Shown: positions 1-9,236 of the stretch, piece by piece | Layout: every line of letters begins with the position of its first letter | How positions within the stretch are numbered: the stretch's first letter is position 1 | Source: Mucilaginibacter xinganensis | Lineage (GTDB): Bacteria; Bacteroidota; Bacteroidia; Sphingobacteriales; Sphingobacteriaceae | NCBI RefSeq assembly: GCF_002257585.1 | Contig: NZ_CP022743.1 | Span: forward strand, 2,914,001 to 2,978,000 | Direction: 5' to 3' | Length of the DNA stretch: 64,000 nt | Translations under genes and position numbers: made by a program | Notes under the pieces: model-generated | What the model saw: the letters and a program-made list of their open reading frames with translations, nothing else | Told to the model about the DNA's origin: nothing | The model's database searches: none

Positions 1-417
1 CGGGTGTTATTGAAGAATTACTGGAAGGCAGACTACCAGATGGTTACAGAAGCGCCTGACTATACTACCTCAACCGATCCCAACACAGCATTTGTGCAAA
101 TAGGCGACCGTACTTTTGGCAAGAAGGAAAAACACACCTATGTATATGACCTGGCCGAAGAGTGGCAAAAATTCACAGGGTTACCATTTGTGTTTGCTGC
201 CTGGGTTGCTAACAAACCTGTTCCCGCCAATTTTATGCAGGAGTTCAATAAAGCGCTGAAACTGGGCCTTGACAGCCGCGCCGAACTATTAAAAACACTA
301 CCGCAAAGAGCAGACTTTGACCTGGAAGATTATTTGATGCATAAGCTTGATTTTGACCTTACTGAAGATAAGAAGAAAGCCTTGCATTTATTTCATGACT
401 ATATAAAGGCTTTGTAG
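1..417 (+). CDS. mqnA: Chorismate dehydratase MqnA, C-terminal part (cut by window start)
   Basis: This is the C-terminal 138 residues of a menaquinone biosynthesis MqnA-type protein, which dehydrates chorismate to 3-enolpyruvylbenzoate in the futalosine pathway. The frame is open from base 1, so the start lies outside the window. The stretch YDLAEEWQKFTGLPFVFA, followed by AAWV, is a hallmark of the periplasmic-binding-protein-like fold of MqnA/MqnD. The family is about 250-280 residues, so roughly half is missing. The gene ends in TAG. The MqnA call rests on this C-terminal half only; the related MqnD is less likely because of the conserved DLAEEW block. Confidence 0.8.
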   Translation, partial: RVLLKNYWKADYQMVTEAPDYTTSTDPNTAFVQIGDRTFGKKEKHTYVYDLAEEWQKFTGLPFVFAAWVANKPVPANFMQEFNKALKLGLDSRAELLKTLPQRADFDLEDYLMHKLDFDLTEDKKKALHLFHDYIKAL

Positions 418-481
418 TTCTTAGTCAAACATTATCTCCAAATTCACATTAGCTTTATATTAAAATTCTTAATTTACAGCT

Positions 482-1291
482 ATGAATTCATCTCCATCAT
501 TAAAAGGACAAGCGGCATTAGTTACCGGTGCCGATAGCGGCATTGGCAAAGGTGTGGCATTGGCGCTGGCACATGCAGGCGCAAGTGTGGTTATTAACTT
601 CGCCCACAACCACGATGCCGCCGAAGAAACCGTAAATGAAATTAAAGCCGCTGGAGGCATGGCATTTGCTTACCAGGCCGATGTGAGCCATGAAGAGGAG
701 GTACAGGCCATGTTTGCCGAAATGTTTAAGCAATATGGTACCATTGATATATTAGTGAATAACGCCGGTCTGCAAAAGGATTCAAAGTTTGTGGATATGA
801 CGCTCGACCAGTGGAATACGGTAATCAGCATAAACCTTACCGGGCAGTTTTTATGCTCGCGCGAGGCGGCCCGGGAATTCATCCGCAGGGGTGTGGTTGA
901 AGACAGGAGCAGGGCTGCCGGTAAAATTATTTGCATGAGCAGTGTACATGAAGTTATCCCCTGGGCGGGACATGTAAATTATGCCGCCAGTAAAGGCGGA
1001 ATCAGTATGTTTATGAAAAGCATAGCGCAGGAACTTGCCCCGCATAAAATACGGGTGGTTGGGATAGGGCCGGGTGCTATTCAAACACCTATTAACAAAG
1101 CGGCATGGGATACACCTGAAGCGTTGGATAAACTATTGACACTAATACCCTACAACCGCATAGGTAAACCGGAAGACATCGGCAAGCTGGCTGCCTGGCT
1201 TGTATCAGACGATGCCGATTATATTACCGGCACAACTATTTTTATGGATGGCGGTATGACCCTGTACCCGGGTTTTGCCGATAATGGCTAA
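482..1291 (+). CDS. SDR family oxidoreductase, glucose 1-dehydrogenase-like
   Basis: A classical short-chain dehydrogenase/reductase of 269 residues. It has the TGxxxGIG dinucleotide-binding motif at 15-22, NNAG at 93-96, and the catalytic Y167xxxK171 (YAASK). The C-terminal IxxDGGMTLYP pattern is typical of the glucose 1-dehydrogenase / 3-oxoacyl-ACP reductase-like branch. It probably acts in the cytoplasm as an NAD(P)-dependent oxidoreductase; the substrate cannot be read from sequence. There is a 64-base gap after mqnA and no obvious functional link to it. The ATG at 482 is the first in-frame start and places the Rossmann motif at the usual depth. Confidence 0.85.
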   Translation: MNSSPSLKGQAALVTGADSGIGKGVALALAHAGASVVINFAHNHDAAEETVNEIKAAGGMAFAYQADVSHEEEVQAMFAEMFKQYGTIDILVNNAGLQKDSKFVDMTLDQWNTVISINLTGQFLCSREAAREFIRRGVVEDRSRAAGKIICMSSVHEVIPWAGHVNYAASKGGISMFMKSIAQELAPHKIRVVGIGPGAIQTPINKAAWDTPEALDKLLTLIPYNRIGKPEDIGKLAAWLVSDDADYITGTTIFMDGGMTLYPGFADNG

Positions 1292-1427
1292 GGATTAGCT
1301 TTTTTGTTGTAAAAGTTGAAAGGGCTGCAGAAGTTAGCAGGCAGTTCTTTTTAGCTATTATACCGTTTGCGACAACTATGACCGCTACAACTTCCTCAAA
1401 ACCATAAATTTCACGTTAATTTTGTGT

Positions 1428-1463
1428 AAAAAAGCCGTTACCTCTTTAGGAAGGGCTTTTTTT
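1428..1463 (+). terminator. Rho-independent terminator-like hairpin
   Basis: The arm AAAAAAGCC (1428-1436) pairs with GGCTTTTTT (1454-1462), and an inner CCT/AGG pair closes a short loop. The 3' arm is a T run. It lies about 135 bases after the SDR stop and may end that transcript. Confidence 0.55.
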
Positions 1464-1600
1464 ATTGCTTTTTTGATTGACATATTGTAAAAAATACACT
1501 AAGTAGTTTACGATAATTTAAATTAATAGTGTTAAAAGGACATTAATTATTAAATATTCATAAAAATTCAATTATAGTTATATAATTAGCAATTTTAAGT

Positions 1601-1608
1601 TATTTTTG
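1601..1608 (+). promoter_or_regulatory. Putative -7 promoter box
   Basis: TATTTTTG matches the Bacteroidota -7 consensus TAnnTTTG, 25 bases before the ATG at 1634. The -33 slot nineteen bases upstream reads TTAT, a poor match to TTTG, so the call is tentative. Confidence 0.4.
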
Positions 1609-1633
1609 TTGCGGATTTAAAATTTAACATATC

Positions 1634-2110
1634 ATGAAAAAAATATTTTTAACTATCGCAACTGCTGCTTTGTTCAGCGTTAGTGTATTTGCTGCTGATG
1701 GCGGTAAAAAAATTGAAGGTGCTACAGTTTCTTATTCTGTACAACAGGCATTTACTGCGGATTTTGCAAATGCAACCAACACAGTATGGACTGTAACTAA
1801 AAATTGCCAAAAAGCTGATTTCTTTATCGATGGCGTTAAGAAAACTGCTTTCTACAATTTATCAGGTGATTTTTTAGGTACCACACAAACTACTGTTTAT
1901 AAAGCTATCCCTGCAAAATCACAAAAAATGATTGCTGATAACTATAAAGGTTATACTGCAAGCGAAGTTATTGTTTACCAGGCTAACGAAGCCTTAAACA
2001 ACGATATCGAAGCAACATCATATTTTGTTGATTTAAAAAGTGCCAACCACGAAATATTGGTTAGGGTTGCAAACTCAGGAAACGTTGAGTTTTTTAAACA
2101 GGTAAAGTAA
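1634..2110 (+). CDS. Small secreted protein, PepSY-like/DUF2874-type fold likely
   Basis: 158 residues with a clear Sec signal peptide (MKKIFLTIATAALFSVSVFA, cleaved before ADGG). The mature part carries the pattern W-x-V-(N)C-x-K-A-D-F-x-I-D-G-V-K-K-x-A-F-Y-x-L-S-G-x-F-L-G, which resembles the small periplasmic PepSY-like (DUF2874) proteins common in Sphingobacteria. The function is unknown; a periplasmic binding or inhibitor role is only a family-level guess. It is a single gene with its own promoter box at 1601 and a strong terminator at 2132. AT-rich codon use and the isolated unit suggest high expression. There is one Cys in the mature chain and no disulfide partner. Confidence 0.6.
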   Translation: MKKIFLTIATAALFSVSVFAADGGKKIEGATVSYSVQQAFTADFANATNTVWTVTKNCQKADFFIDGVKKTAFYNLSGDFLGTTQTTVYKAIPAKSQKMIADNYKGYTASEVIVYQANEALNNDIEATSYFVDLKSANHEILVRVANSGNVEFFKQVK

Positions 2111-2131
2111 TTCCAAATTAACTATTATTAT

Positions 2132-2163
2132 AAAGCCGCCTGCCATTTGCAGGTGGCTTTTTT
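2132..2163 (+). terminator. Rho-independent terminator
   Basis: AAAGCCGCCTGC (2132-2143) pairs with GCAGGTGGCTTT (2149-2160), followed by TTT. It ends the secreted-protein gene. Confidence 0.8.
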
Positions 2164-2391
2164 GTGTTCTTAAACCCCTGATCCGATTAACTAAGGCTTC
2201 AACCTTTTAGCAGGTTATTTCATTGATCCCAATATCTCATTTCAGTCAAAAACCGCCTAAATAGCACAAAAAAAGCATTTTTTTAAAACAACTTGAGGCT
2301 ATAAACCTTATTAAAGCAGCATGTAACCGGAGTTTGTAATTGGCAACAATTTACTTCAGTTATTTGATACTGCGAATTAGGTTTATGTTCT

Positions 2392-4584
2392 ATGTCAAAA
2401 ACAATAATAGTTTCAAACAGGTTACCGGTTAAAATTTCAAAAACAGGGGAGGAATATACCCTGTCTCCAAGCGAAGGTGGGCTGGCCACAGGCTTGGGTT
2501 CGATTTATAAAAAAGGGGATAATAAATGGATAGGATGGCCCGGAGTTGAAATAACTGACGATGGTGACCGTCAGGCAATAACCGGGCAACTGGCCGATCT
2601 TAGCCTGGTGCCTATATTTTTAGAACAGGAAGAAATCAATCAATATTATGAAGGTTTTAGTAACGAGGTGCTGTGGCCCATATTTCATTACTACACATCA
2701 ACTTACGCGGTTTATCGCCAGTCGAACTGGGATTACTATAATGCCGTAAACCATAAATTTAAAGATGCTGTTTTAGCCATTGCCGAACCAGGCGATGTGA
2801 TATGGATCCATGATTACCAGCTATTGCTTTTAGCACAGCTGATCAGGAACGAAATGCCCGATGTTTCTATCGGTTTTTTTCTGCACATCCCATTCCCGTC
2901 GCATGAAATGTTCAGGCTTATTCCCTGGCGAAAGGAATTATTGCAGGGAATGCTGGGTGCCGATTTAATTGGCTTTCACACTTTTGATGATGTGAGGCAC
3001 TTTTTAGATGCGTCAACCCGGATCCTGCCTGTATCTTCGTCTGCAAATGTTATCACAACCGGTGACAGATCGGTAGTTGTAGAATCCTTCCCAATGGGTA
3101 TTGATGAGAAAAAATATTCATCACTACCCCTTGAAAAAGAAGTTATTGAACAGGTTGCTTTAATAAAAGAAACATTTAAAAATACCAAACTGATCCTGTC
3201 TGTCGACAGGCTTGATTACAGTAAGGGGATTCTGCAGCGTTTACAGGCTTTTGAACTGTTGCTGCAACTGTATCCTGAATATTGCGAAAAAGTAACTATG
3301 CACATGATCGTAGTGCCGTCCCGCGACACAGTGCCGCAGTATGCACACCTGCGTGACGAAATTGATAAACGCGTAGGAAATATCAATGCCATGTACCGAA
3401 ACATGGAATGGACACCGATTCATTATTACTACCGTTCGTTCCCGGTAGAAACACTGTCTGCATTATACTATGCCGCTGATGTATGTTTGGTTAGCCCCAT
3501 GCGCGATGGCATGAACCTGGTGAGCAAAGAATATGTTGCCAGCCGTATCAACAACGATGGTGTGCTGATACTAAGCGAAATGGCAGGCGCATCTAAAGAG
3601 TTGATTGACGCACTGATTGTAAATCCAAACGACACGCGGGAGGTCTGCAATGCAATTATAACGGCTATCAATATGCCGTTAAGCGAACAGAAAAGGCGGA
3701 TGAAGCAAATGAGGCAGCTGGTTGCAAAATTTAATATCACGCACTGGGTGAAAATATTTATGGACAGGTTAAAGGAGGTGAAGCAAATGCAGCGTTCTAT
3801 GCAAACGCGGCATGTAAGCTTATCAACAGAGCAGTCAATAATAAACCGCTACCATAAAACAAAAAAGCGAATCATATTTTTGGATTATGATGGCACGCTG
3901 GTTGATTTTAAACCGAACATTAACCAGGCCTCACCAGACAAGCAGCTTTATAGCATTATTGAGAAATTGAGTGAAGACCCGGCTAATATGCTGGTAATAA
4001 TAAGCGGCCGCAAGCACGAAAACCTGGGTGAATGGTTTGGTGATAAAGATGTTTACCTGATTGCTGAGCATGGTTCATGGTTTAAGCAGCAAAATACTTC
4101 ATGGCATAAAATTTCAGGGTTATCTGACAGCTGGAAGCATGATATTTATCCAATATTGGAAACTTACGTTGACCGTACCCCGGGGTCATTTATTGAGGAG
4201 AAGACCTATTCGCTGGTGTGGCATTACCGCAATACCCAGGGGGGATTAGGGGAGCTCCGCGCCAATGAACTGATAAATAATTTGAAATATTTAGCAAGCG
4301 ACAAAGGCCTCCAGTTGTTGCCTGGTGATAAGGTACTGGAAGTGAAAAACATAGAAATAAATAAGGGGAGAGCGGCCTTGATGCTGGTTGAGAAATTTGA
4401 TTATGATTTTGTGATTGCCTTTGGCGATGATTATACAGATGAAGACATTTTTAAAGCCTTACCGGAGTCGGCCGTTACTATAAAAGTGGGTAGTAATGTA
4501 TCTGCAGCCAAGTTTTACCTTCGTAACCCAACAGAAGTGAGAAATTTCCTGTTAAGTTTAACCGAGCAAATTCCGGTTCAATAA
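2392..4584 (+). CDS. otsAB: Fused trehalose-6-phosphate synthase / trehalose-6-phosphatase
   Basis: A 730-residue two-domain enzyme that makes trehalose from UDP-glucose and glucose-6-phosphate. The N-terminal GT20 synthase (about 1-470) shows SNRLPV at 8-13, SEGGLATGL at 27-35, [10 protein letters not shown], and the nucleotide-sugar region with [14 protein letters not shown]. The C-terminal HAD phosphatase (about 495-725) has DYDGT at 498-502 and the late [11 protein letters not shown] motif. Fusion of both steps in one chain is common in Bacteroidota. The gene converges with a GH15 glycosidase across a shared terminator; together with the peroxiredoxin and cold shock genes downstream this looks like an osmotic/general stress block. 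The ATG at 2392 lacks a Shine-Dalgarno, as usual in this phylum. Confidence 0.95.
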   Translation: MSKTIIVSNRLPVKISKTGEEYTLSPSEGGLATGLGSIYKKGDNKWIGWPGVEITDDGDRQAITGQLADLSLVPIFLEQEEINQYYEGFSNEVLWPIFHYYTSTYAVYRQSNWDYYNAVNHKFKDAVLAIAEPGDVIWIHDYQLLLLAQLIRNEMPDVSIGFFLHIPFPSHEMFRLIPWRKELLQGMLGADLIGFHTFDDVRHFLDASTRILPVSSSANVITTGDRSVVVESFPMGIDEKKYSSLPLEKEVIEQVALIKETFKNTKLILSVDRLDYSKGILQRLQAFELLLQLYPEYCEKVTMHMIVVPSRDTVPQYAHLRDEIDKRVGNINAMYRNMEWTPIHYYYRSFPVETLSALYYAADVCLVSPMRDGMNLVSKEYVASRINNDGVLILSEMAGASKELIDALIVNPNDTREVCNAIITAINMPLSEQKRRMKQMRQLVAKFNITHWVKIFMDRLKEVKQMQRSMQTRHVSLSTEQSIINRYHKTKKRIIFLDYDGTLVDFKPNINQASPDKQLYSIIEKLSEDPANMLVIISGRKHENLGEWFGDKDVYLIAEHGSWFKQQNTSWHKISGLSDSWKHDIYPILETYVDRTPGSFIEEKTYSLVWHYRNTQGGLGELRANELINNLKYLASDKGLQLLPGDKVLEVKNIEINKGRAALMLVEKFDYDFVIAFGDDYTDEDIFKALPESAVTIKVGSNVSAAKFYLRNPTEVRNFLLSLTEQIPVQ

Positions 4585-4590
4585 AAATAA

Positions 4591-4622
4591 AAAGACCAAA
4601 GCTAGACAGCTTTGGTCTTTTT
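4591..4622. terminator. Bidirectional terminator between convergent genes
   Basis: A perfect 13-bp stem, AAAGACCAAAGCT (4591-4603) with AGCTTTGGTCTTT (4608-4620), loop AGAC. A and T tracts on the two sides allow it to serve both the otsAB fusion and the minus-strand GH15 gene. Confidence 0.85.
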
Positions 4623-4634
4623 ATTTGCCGGTAG

Positions 4635-6419
4635 TTACAGGAATATCGGCCTGTCTAATTTCATAGCAATGCGATAAGCGGCATTCATTAAGCCCACATG
4701 GCTGTAAGCCTGGGGGAAATTTCCCCATTGGCTGCCGTCTGTTTCATCAACATCTTCACTAAACAGCAACAGGTGATTTGAATATTTAAGCAGACTTTCA
4801 AATTCACGCATCGCATCTTCAATCCTTCCTACGCTGGCAAGTGCCTCCACATACCAAAATGCACAAATCAGGAAGGTAGTTTTTGGTTTGCCAAAATCAT
4901 CTTTATATAAATACCTGTAAAATAAACCGTTAGAGGCTTTTAGCTCTTTCTCCAATGCAATTAGGTGGTCTTTAGCACGATCTGAGGCAGGGTCAAGATA
5001 GTTCATCATGATCAGCTGCAATGTACTTGCGTCAAGGTTTGAGCTGCCGGCGGAGTTGGTATAAACTTTCCTCACCGGGTCATAACAGCTTTCAATATGC
5101 TCGGCGGCGCGCGCTTTAACTTTAAGGGCTCTGTCCACAAGATCCTGGTTATCTATTGTTCGCGCCATTTTTTCGGCAGCAGAAGCGCCGGCCCATTGAA
5201 AAAGATTACTGTAGCAATGGATGTTGGCCATATTCCTGAATTCCCAGATCCCGGCGTCCTTTTCGTCAATAGTGCGTTCTATCTTGCTTAATAAAAACTC
5301 TATCCACCTAACGGAGTCTTTACGCTCAGAAAATACAAAACGGTGATCGGTATAAAGCGGGAGCAGCGAGATCATTACCTGTCCATAAATATCGTTTTGA
5401 ATATGTTCTGACGCCTGGTTACCTACTCTTACGGGCTGGTTACCCATATATCCGTCAAGACCGGTCATTATTTCTTCAACAAGGTCTTTTCTGCCGGTAA
5501 TGCCGTACAATGGCTGATAGCGTTCATCTTCATTAAATGATATATCTGTAACATAGCTAAAATACTTTTCCATTTCCTCGAAATGCCCTATGTGGTTAAG
5601 CGAGGTAAGCACGTAATATGTGTCGCGAAGCCAGCAATACCGGTAGTCCCAATTACGCCCGCTGCCGGGAGATTCGGGTAAGCTGGTGGTGCTTGCTGCA
5701 ATAATTGCCCCGGTGTCTTCATATTGGTGAATTTTTAAAGCCAGTGCGGATCGGATGACGAAGGGTTGAAAATAAGTGGCTATTGATGAATGTTTGATCC
5801 AGGTGCGCCAATATTGGGTAGTCTCGCGCAAAAAGCGTTCGGCTGTGCTAATCAGCGGGGCCTCGAGCGGTTCACCGTATGTTAGCACCAGGTATTTACT
5901 TTCATTAATAACAAAAGGCTGCTCGTCAAACACATAACTTATAGGGATATTTGTAGTAAGCCGGATGTTTTCATCGCCACCTAAAAACTGGATATGGTTG
6001 CTGCCCCGGTTAACATCAAGCTTTACTTTGCCATAATCAGAAACAGGCTCGCATTTTACAACTATCTGCGAGGTACCCTCAAGTGCTTCAATTTTACGGA
6101 TAAGCATTAATGGTTTATAGTAACGCTGATGCTCATAAAACCGTGGTGCGAAATCCGTGATCCGGTAACTAGCGCCCTTTACCGTCGTAATTTCAGTAAT
6201 AAGCACATTGGTATTCTCAAGGTAATATTGGTGCGATGTATATTCCTCGGTGGGTAAAATAGAAAAAGTTCCCCCGCGCTTTTTATCAAGCAGCCCTCCA
6301 AAAATGAAAGTGCTGTCAAAACGGGGCCAGCAAAGCCAATCGATATTTGTATTTTTATTAACGTGTGCAAGGTAAGCGCAGTTACCAATTATTCCGGTGT
6401 TATAGGTGTGTCTCTCCAT
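4635..6419 (-). CDS. Glycoside hydrolase family 15 (glucoamylase/trehalase-like)
   Basis: 594 residues from the ATG at 6419. An upstream in-frame ATG at 6497 would add 26 hydrophobic residues not seen in the family; the 6419 start gives the usual N-terminus MERHTYNTGIIGN, preceded by an AGGGTT stretch. It shows the GH15 motifs RNWDYRYCWLRD (about 255-266), GIWE with the probable acid Glu393, and SEDVDE near Glu555 followed by GNFPQAYSH. GH15 enzymes cleave alpha-glucosidic bonds; relatives include bacterial trehalases, and convergence with the trehalose synthase suggests a trehalose or maltooligosaccharide substrate. No signal peptide is seen, so it is probably cytoplasmic. The substrate is inferred from context only. 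Confidence 0.88.
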   Translation of the reverse strand: MERHTYNTGIIGNCAYLAHVNKNTNIDWLCWPRFDSTFIFGGLLDKKRGGTFSILPTEEYTSHQYYLENTNVLITEITTVKGASYRITDFAPRFYEHQRYYKPLMLIRKIEALEGTSQIVVKCEPVSDYGKVKLDVNRGSNHIQFLGGDENIRLTTNIPISYVFDEQPFVINESKYLVLTYGEPLEAPLISTAERFLRETTQYWRTWIKHSSIATYFQPFVIRSALALKIHQYEDTGAIIAASTTSLPESPGSGRNWDYRYCWLRDTYYVLTSLNHIGHFEEMEKYFSYVTDISFNEDERYQPLYGITGRKDLVEEIMTGLDGYMGNQPVRVGNQASEHIQNDIYGQVMISLLPLYTDHRFVFSERKDSVRWIEFLLSKIERTIDEKDAGIWEFRNMANIHCYSNLFQWAGASAAEKMARTIDNQDLVDRALKVKARAAEHIESCYDPVRKVYTNSAGSSNLDASTLQLIMMNYLDPASDRAKDHLIALEKELKASNGLFYRYLYKDDFGKPKTTFLICAFWYVEALASVGRIEDAMREFESLLKYSNHLLLFSEDVDETDGSQWGNFPQAYSHVGLMNAAYRIAMKLDRPIFL

Positions 6420-6647
6420 GTTTAACCCTAACAATCGTATGTAAAATAAGTTTAGCAGGATTTGTGATAAGGCATACAACCATATCATCTCATCCAAAAT
6501 AGTTTAACTTGAGCAGCAGGCGTAGCGGATGATCTAAAAAAACTATAATCCCTATGTTAATAGTAGATTATTTTAAAAACGCTATTGATTAATTGAACAA
6601 TCAGCTTATCTTAGTACATTATTTTAAAACAGATAAAATAGCATATT

Positions 6648-7283
6648 ATGAGTTTACGATTGGGAGATTTAGCTCCAAACTTCAAGGCAAAAACTTCAAA
6701 AGGAGACATTGATTTTTACGAATACCTGGGCGATAGCTGGGGCGTTCTTTTTTCGCATCCAGCAGATTATACGCCGGTATGTACCACTGAACTGGGCAAA
6801 ACAGCTTCGTTAAAAGGCGAGTTTGATAAACGTAATGTTAAGGTAGTTGCATTAAGCGTTGATTCGGTTGAATCACATACAGGCTGGATAAATGATATCA
6901 ATGAAACGCAGGGTGTTGAGGTTAATTTCCCGATAATAGGGGATGAGAGCCGCGAAATTTCACTAGCTTACGATATGATCCACCCCAATGCTTCTTTAAC
7001 GGCAACCGTACGGTCGTTATTTATTATTGCACCGGATAAAACCATAAAACTGATTATTACCTACCCGGCATCAACGGGCAGAAACTTCCAGGAAATTTTG
7101 AGGGTAATAGATTCATTACAATTAACAGCAAAATACAGTGTGGCAACGCCTGCCGACTGGAAAGACGGTGAAGACGTTGTTGTAGTGCCTGCAATTAAAA
7201 CAGAAGACATTCCTGCCAAATTTCCGAAAGGTTTTACACAGGTTAAACCTTATTTAAGGCTGACTCCGCAACCTAATAAATAA
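6648..7283 (+). CDS. 1-Cys peroxiredoxin (Prx6 subfamily)
   Basis: 211 residues, matching the Prx6-type length. The peroxidatic Cys45 sits in HPADYTPVCTTELG. It is the only cysteine in the protein, so there is no internal resolving cysteine and an outside reductant is needed. The long C-terminal part after residue 150 (ending PYLRLTPQPNK) is the Prx6-specific dimerisation extension. It reduces hydrogen peroxide and alkyl hydroperoxides in the cytoplasm. It is transcribed divergently from the GH15 gene over 228 bases and precedes a cold shock gene with its own promoter, so it fits the local stress theme. Confidence 0.92.
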   Translation: MSLRLGDLAPNFKAKTSKGDIDFYEYLGDSWGVLFSHPADYTPVCTTELGKTASLKGEFDKRNVKVVALSVDSVESHTGWINDINETQGVEVNFPIIGDESREISLAYDMIHPNASLTATVRSLFIIAPDKTIKLIITYPASTGRNFQEILRVIDSLQLTAKYSVATPADWKDGEDVVVVPAIKTEDIPAKFPKGFTQVKPYLRLTPQPNK

Positions 7284-7307
7284 TTTTATTTGGTTATTAA
7301 TAATTTA

Positions 7308-7315
7308 TATATTTG
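7308..7315 (+). promoter_or_regulatory. Putative -7 box and structured 5' leader of the cold shock gene
   Basis: TATATTTG matches TAnnTTTG. A start just after it would give a leader of about 100 bases. GAAGGG (7315-7320) can pair with CCCTTC (7335-7340) near the 5' end of that leader. The -33 slot (TTTA) is imperfect. Confidence 0.4.
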
Positions 7316-7422
7316 AAGGGACGGTTTTTCTATACCCTTCTATTAATAAATACCATTTTATTAAGTTTGGGTCTGGTTTTTAAGTCTTTAACACAATTTT
7401 TTAATACACAATTATATTATTT

Positions 7423-7620
7423 ATGAAAACTGGAAAAGTAAAATGGTTTAACACACAAAAAGGTTATGGTTTTATTGTTACTGATGACGGTAAAGATCTT
7501 TTTGTTCACTTTAAAGATGTACAGGGCGGCGTAAACGCCATTAAAGATAATGATAGTGTTACATACGAGGTGGAAGAAGGACGAAAAGGATTACAGGCAG
7601 TAAATGTAAAGAAAGCATAA
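7423..7620 (+). CDS. Cold shock protein, CspA family
   Basis: A 65-residue single cold-shock domain. RNP1 (KGYGFI) and RNP2 (DLFVHF) are both present with the usual start MKTGKVKWFN. It binds single-stranded RNA/DNA and acts as an RNA chaperone in the cytoplasm. The length is standard. It has a separate -7 box about 108 bases upstream, so the mRNA probably has a long 5' leader, the arrangement by which csp genes in other bacteria sense temperature. A terminator follows at 7640. Confidence 0.95.
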   Translation: MKTGKVKWFNTQKGYGFIVTDDGKDLFVHFKDVQGGVNAIKDNDSVTYEVEEGRKGLQAVNVKKA

Positions 7621-7639
7621 TTATCAAACTGATGTACCA

Positions 7640-7668
7640 AAAGCCTCTGCTCCACAGGGGTTTTTTTT
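7640..7668 (+). terminator. Rho-independent terminator of the cold shock gene
   Basis: AAAGCCTCTG (7640-7649) pairs, with two G-T wobbles, with CAGGGGTTTT (7655-7664), inside a run of eight T. Confidence 0.8.
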
Positions 7669-7732
7669 GTGCTTAAATTTTTAAGAAATTGTTAATATTT
7701 CTGTTACTTTAGCTAAACCAACTGTTGCAATT

Positions 7733-8965
7733 ATGACCGATCTGACTGCTGCCAAAGCAAAAAGAAATATTATTTTTTTAGTACTTGTAGCCTCCCTGGG
7801 CTATTTTGTTGATATCTACGACCTTTTAACCTTTTCGATAGTACGGAAAGCCAGTCTTTTAGATATTGGTGTTAGTCCGGCCGAGGTGCTACCTAAAGGT
7901 GTTTTCATTATTAATGTACAAATGTTTGGCTTATTATTAGGCGGTATATTGTGGGGAGTTGTTGGCGATAAACTCGGTCGCATCAAAGTGCTGTTTGGCT
8001 CTATCCTGCTTTATTCGTTAGCCAACTTTGCAAATGCTTACGTGCACGATGTAAACACCTACGCGATTATACGTTTTATTGCCGGTGTGGGCCTTGCCGG
8101 CGAGTTAGGCGCCGGTATTACACTGGTTAGTGAAACGCTGAGCAAAGAGAACAGGGGATACGGTACCATGATAGTTGCTGTTATTGGCCTTTTTGGGGCA
8201 GCCGCAGCGGTAATGGTAGCAAAACATGGCTGGCAAAATGCCTATAAAGTAGGCGGAGGCTTAGGCATACTTTTACTACTGTTAAGGATAGGAACCTTTG
8301 AATCAGGAATGTTTAAAAATATTGAACAAACCAATATTTCGAAAGGGAATTTCCTGATGCTTTTTACTAACTGGGATAGATTTAAAAAATACATTTACTG
8401 TATTTTAATAGGTGCGCCATTGTGGTACGTTGTTGGCGTACTGGTTACGCTTTCTCCGGAGTTCGGTAAAGCTATGGGCGCTAAAGATGTATTAAGCGCA
8501 GCAGATGGCGTTTTATACACCTATATTGGTATTGCCGTGGGCGATATTTTTGCAGGCCTCCTGGCGCAGGTTACCAAATCAAGGAAGCTAACGATGGCTG
8601 TTTTTCTGTTAATATCAGTGGTAAGTGTTGTGGTTTATTTAAGCTCCAAAGGATTGACAGCAGGGCATTTTGTGTGGATTTGTTTCTTTATGGGATGCTC
8701 CGTAGGTTACTGGGCTACATTTGTAACCATTGCTTCCGAGCAATTCGGCACAAACATTCGTTCAACGGTAACTACTACCGTTCCAAACTTTGTAAGAGGC
8801 TCTTTAATTCCAATTAACTTAGCTTTTACCGCGTTGGTTACACATTACGGGATGATAACGAGCGGGTATATCATGATGGGGATTCTAACTGTAATTGCCT
8901 TGTTTTCATTAAGCCAGTTAAAGGAAACCTTTGGAAAAGATTTGGATTACCTGGAAATTTCTTAG
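7733..8965 (+). CDS. MFS transporter, metabolite:proton symporter type
   Basis: 410 residues, about 12 predicted membrane segments starting at residue 13. The loop 2-3 motif GVVGDKLGRIKVL fits the MFS signature GxxxDxxGRR/K. The motif with acidic residues in segment 4 (RFIAGVGLAGELGAGITLVSE, split by the membrane) is typical of the sugar/organic acid:H+ symporters. It sits in the inner membrane. The substrate cannot be assigned; neighbours are a cold shock gene and hemF, which do not help. The start at 7733 follows 112 bases after the csp stop. Confidence 0.85.
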   Translation: MTDLTAAKAKRNIIFLVLVASLGYFVDIYDLLTFSIVRKASLLDIGVSPAEVLPKGVFIINVQMFGLLLGGILWGVVGDKLGRIKVLFGSILLYSLANFANAYVHDVNTYAIIRFIAGVGLAGELGAGITLVSETLSKENRGYGTMIVAVIGLFGAAAAVMVAKHGWQNAYKVGGGLGILLLLLRIGTFESGMFKNIEQTNISKGNFLMLFTNWDRFKKYIYCILIGAPLWYVVGVLVTLSPEFGKAMGAKDVLSAADGVLYTYIGIAVGDIFAGLLAQVTKSRKLTMAVFLLISVVSVVVYLSSKGLTAGHFVWICFFMGCSVGYWATFVTIASEQFGTNIRSTVTTTVPNFVRGSLIPINLAFTALVTHYGMITSGYIMMGILTVIALFSLSQLKETFGKDLDYLEIS

Positions 8966-9021
8966 CGACGATTTTTCATGCCTTTCCTTTTCTGATACTA
9001 ATTATTTCAACCGATATTTTG

Positions 9022-9130
9022 TATATTTGTAGTACGTTGAAACTAAGTTTTCGACGGCCTTACCATTTTCTTTGGTTGACACCAAAAGCATCTCGCAAAT
9101 CGACTTAGCAATCGAATAGGTTAATTTTTT
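9022..9130 (+). ncRNA. Candidate structured small RNA (unverified)
   Basis: A perfect -7 type box TATATTTG (9022-9029) is followed by a segment without a reading frame but with nested pairing: CTAAGT (9043-9048) with ACTTAG (9103-9108), and TTTGGT (9071-9076) with ACCAAA (9081-9086) over a TGAC loop. A T tract follows at 9125-9130. No good -33 element is seen. This could equally be an untranslated leftover; no known RNA family was recognised. Confidence 0.3.
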
Positions 9131-9236
9131 GTAATGGATAAATTTGATACAAAGTGATTGCTTTAAAATAATGATTTAAGGCTTTAAACAGTGGGGTTTA
9201 TCGCCCTGTATTTGCTGCTGGCGGTTTTCATACCAA

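Larger units (their letters stand above)
1292..1633. other. Gene-free stretch between the SDR gene and the secreted protein gene
   Basis: No convincing gene on either strand. It holds a terminator-like hairpin (1428-1463), a TAATTTTG promoter-like box at 1417-1424 just before that hairpin, and an AT-rich segment leading into the promoter box at 1601-1608. Confidence 0.6.

Noticed and set aside
6420-6497. Longer N-terminus for the GH15 gene starting at 6497
   Set aside because: The 26 extra residues are hydrophobic but do not form a proper signal peptide (acidic start MDEM), and family members begin at the downstream Met.
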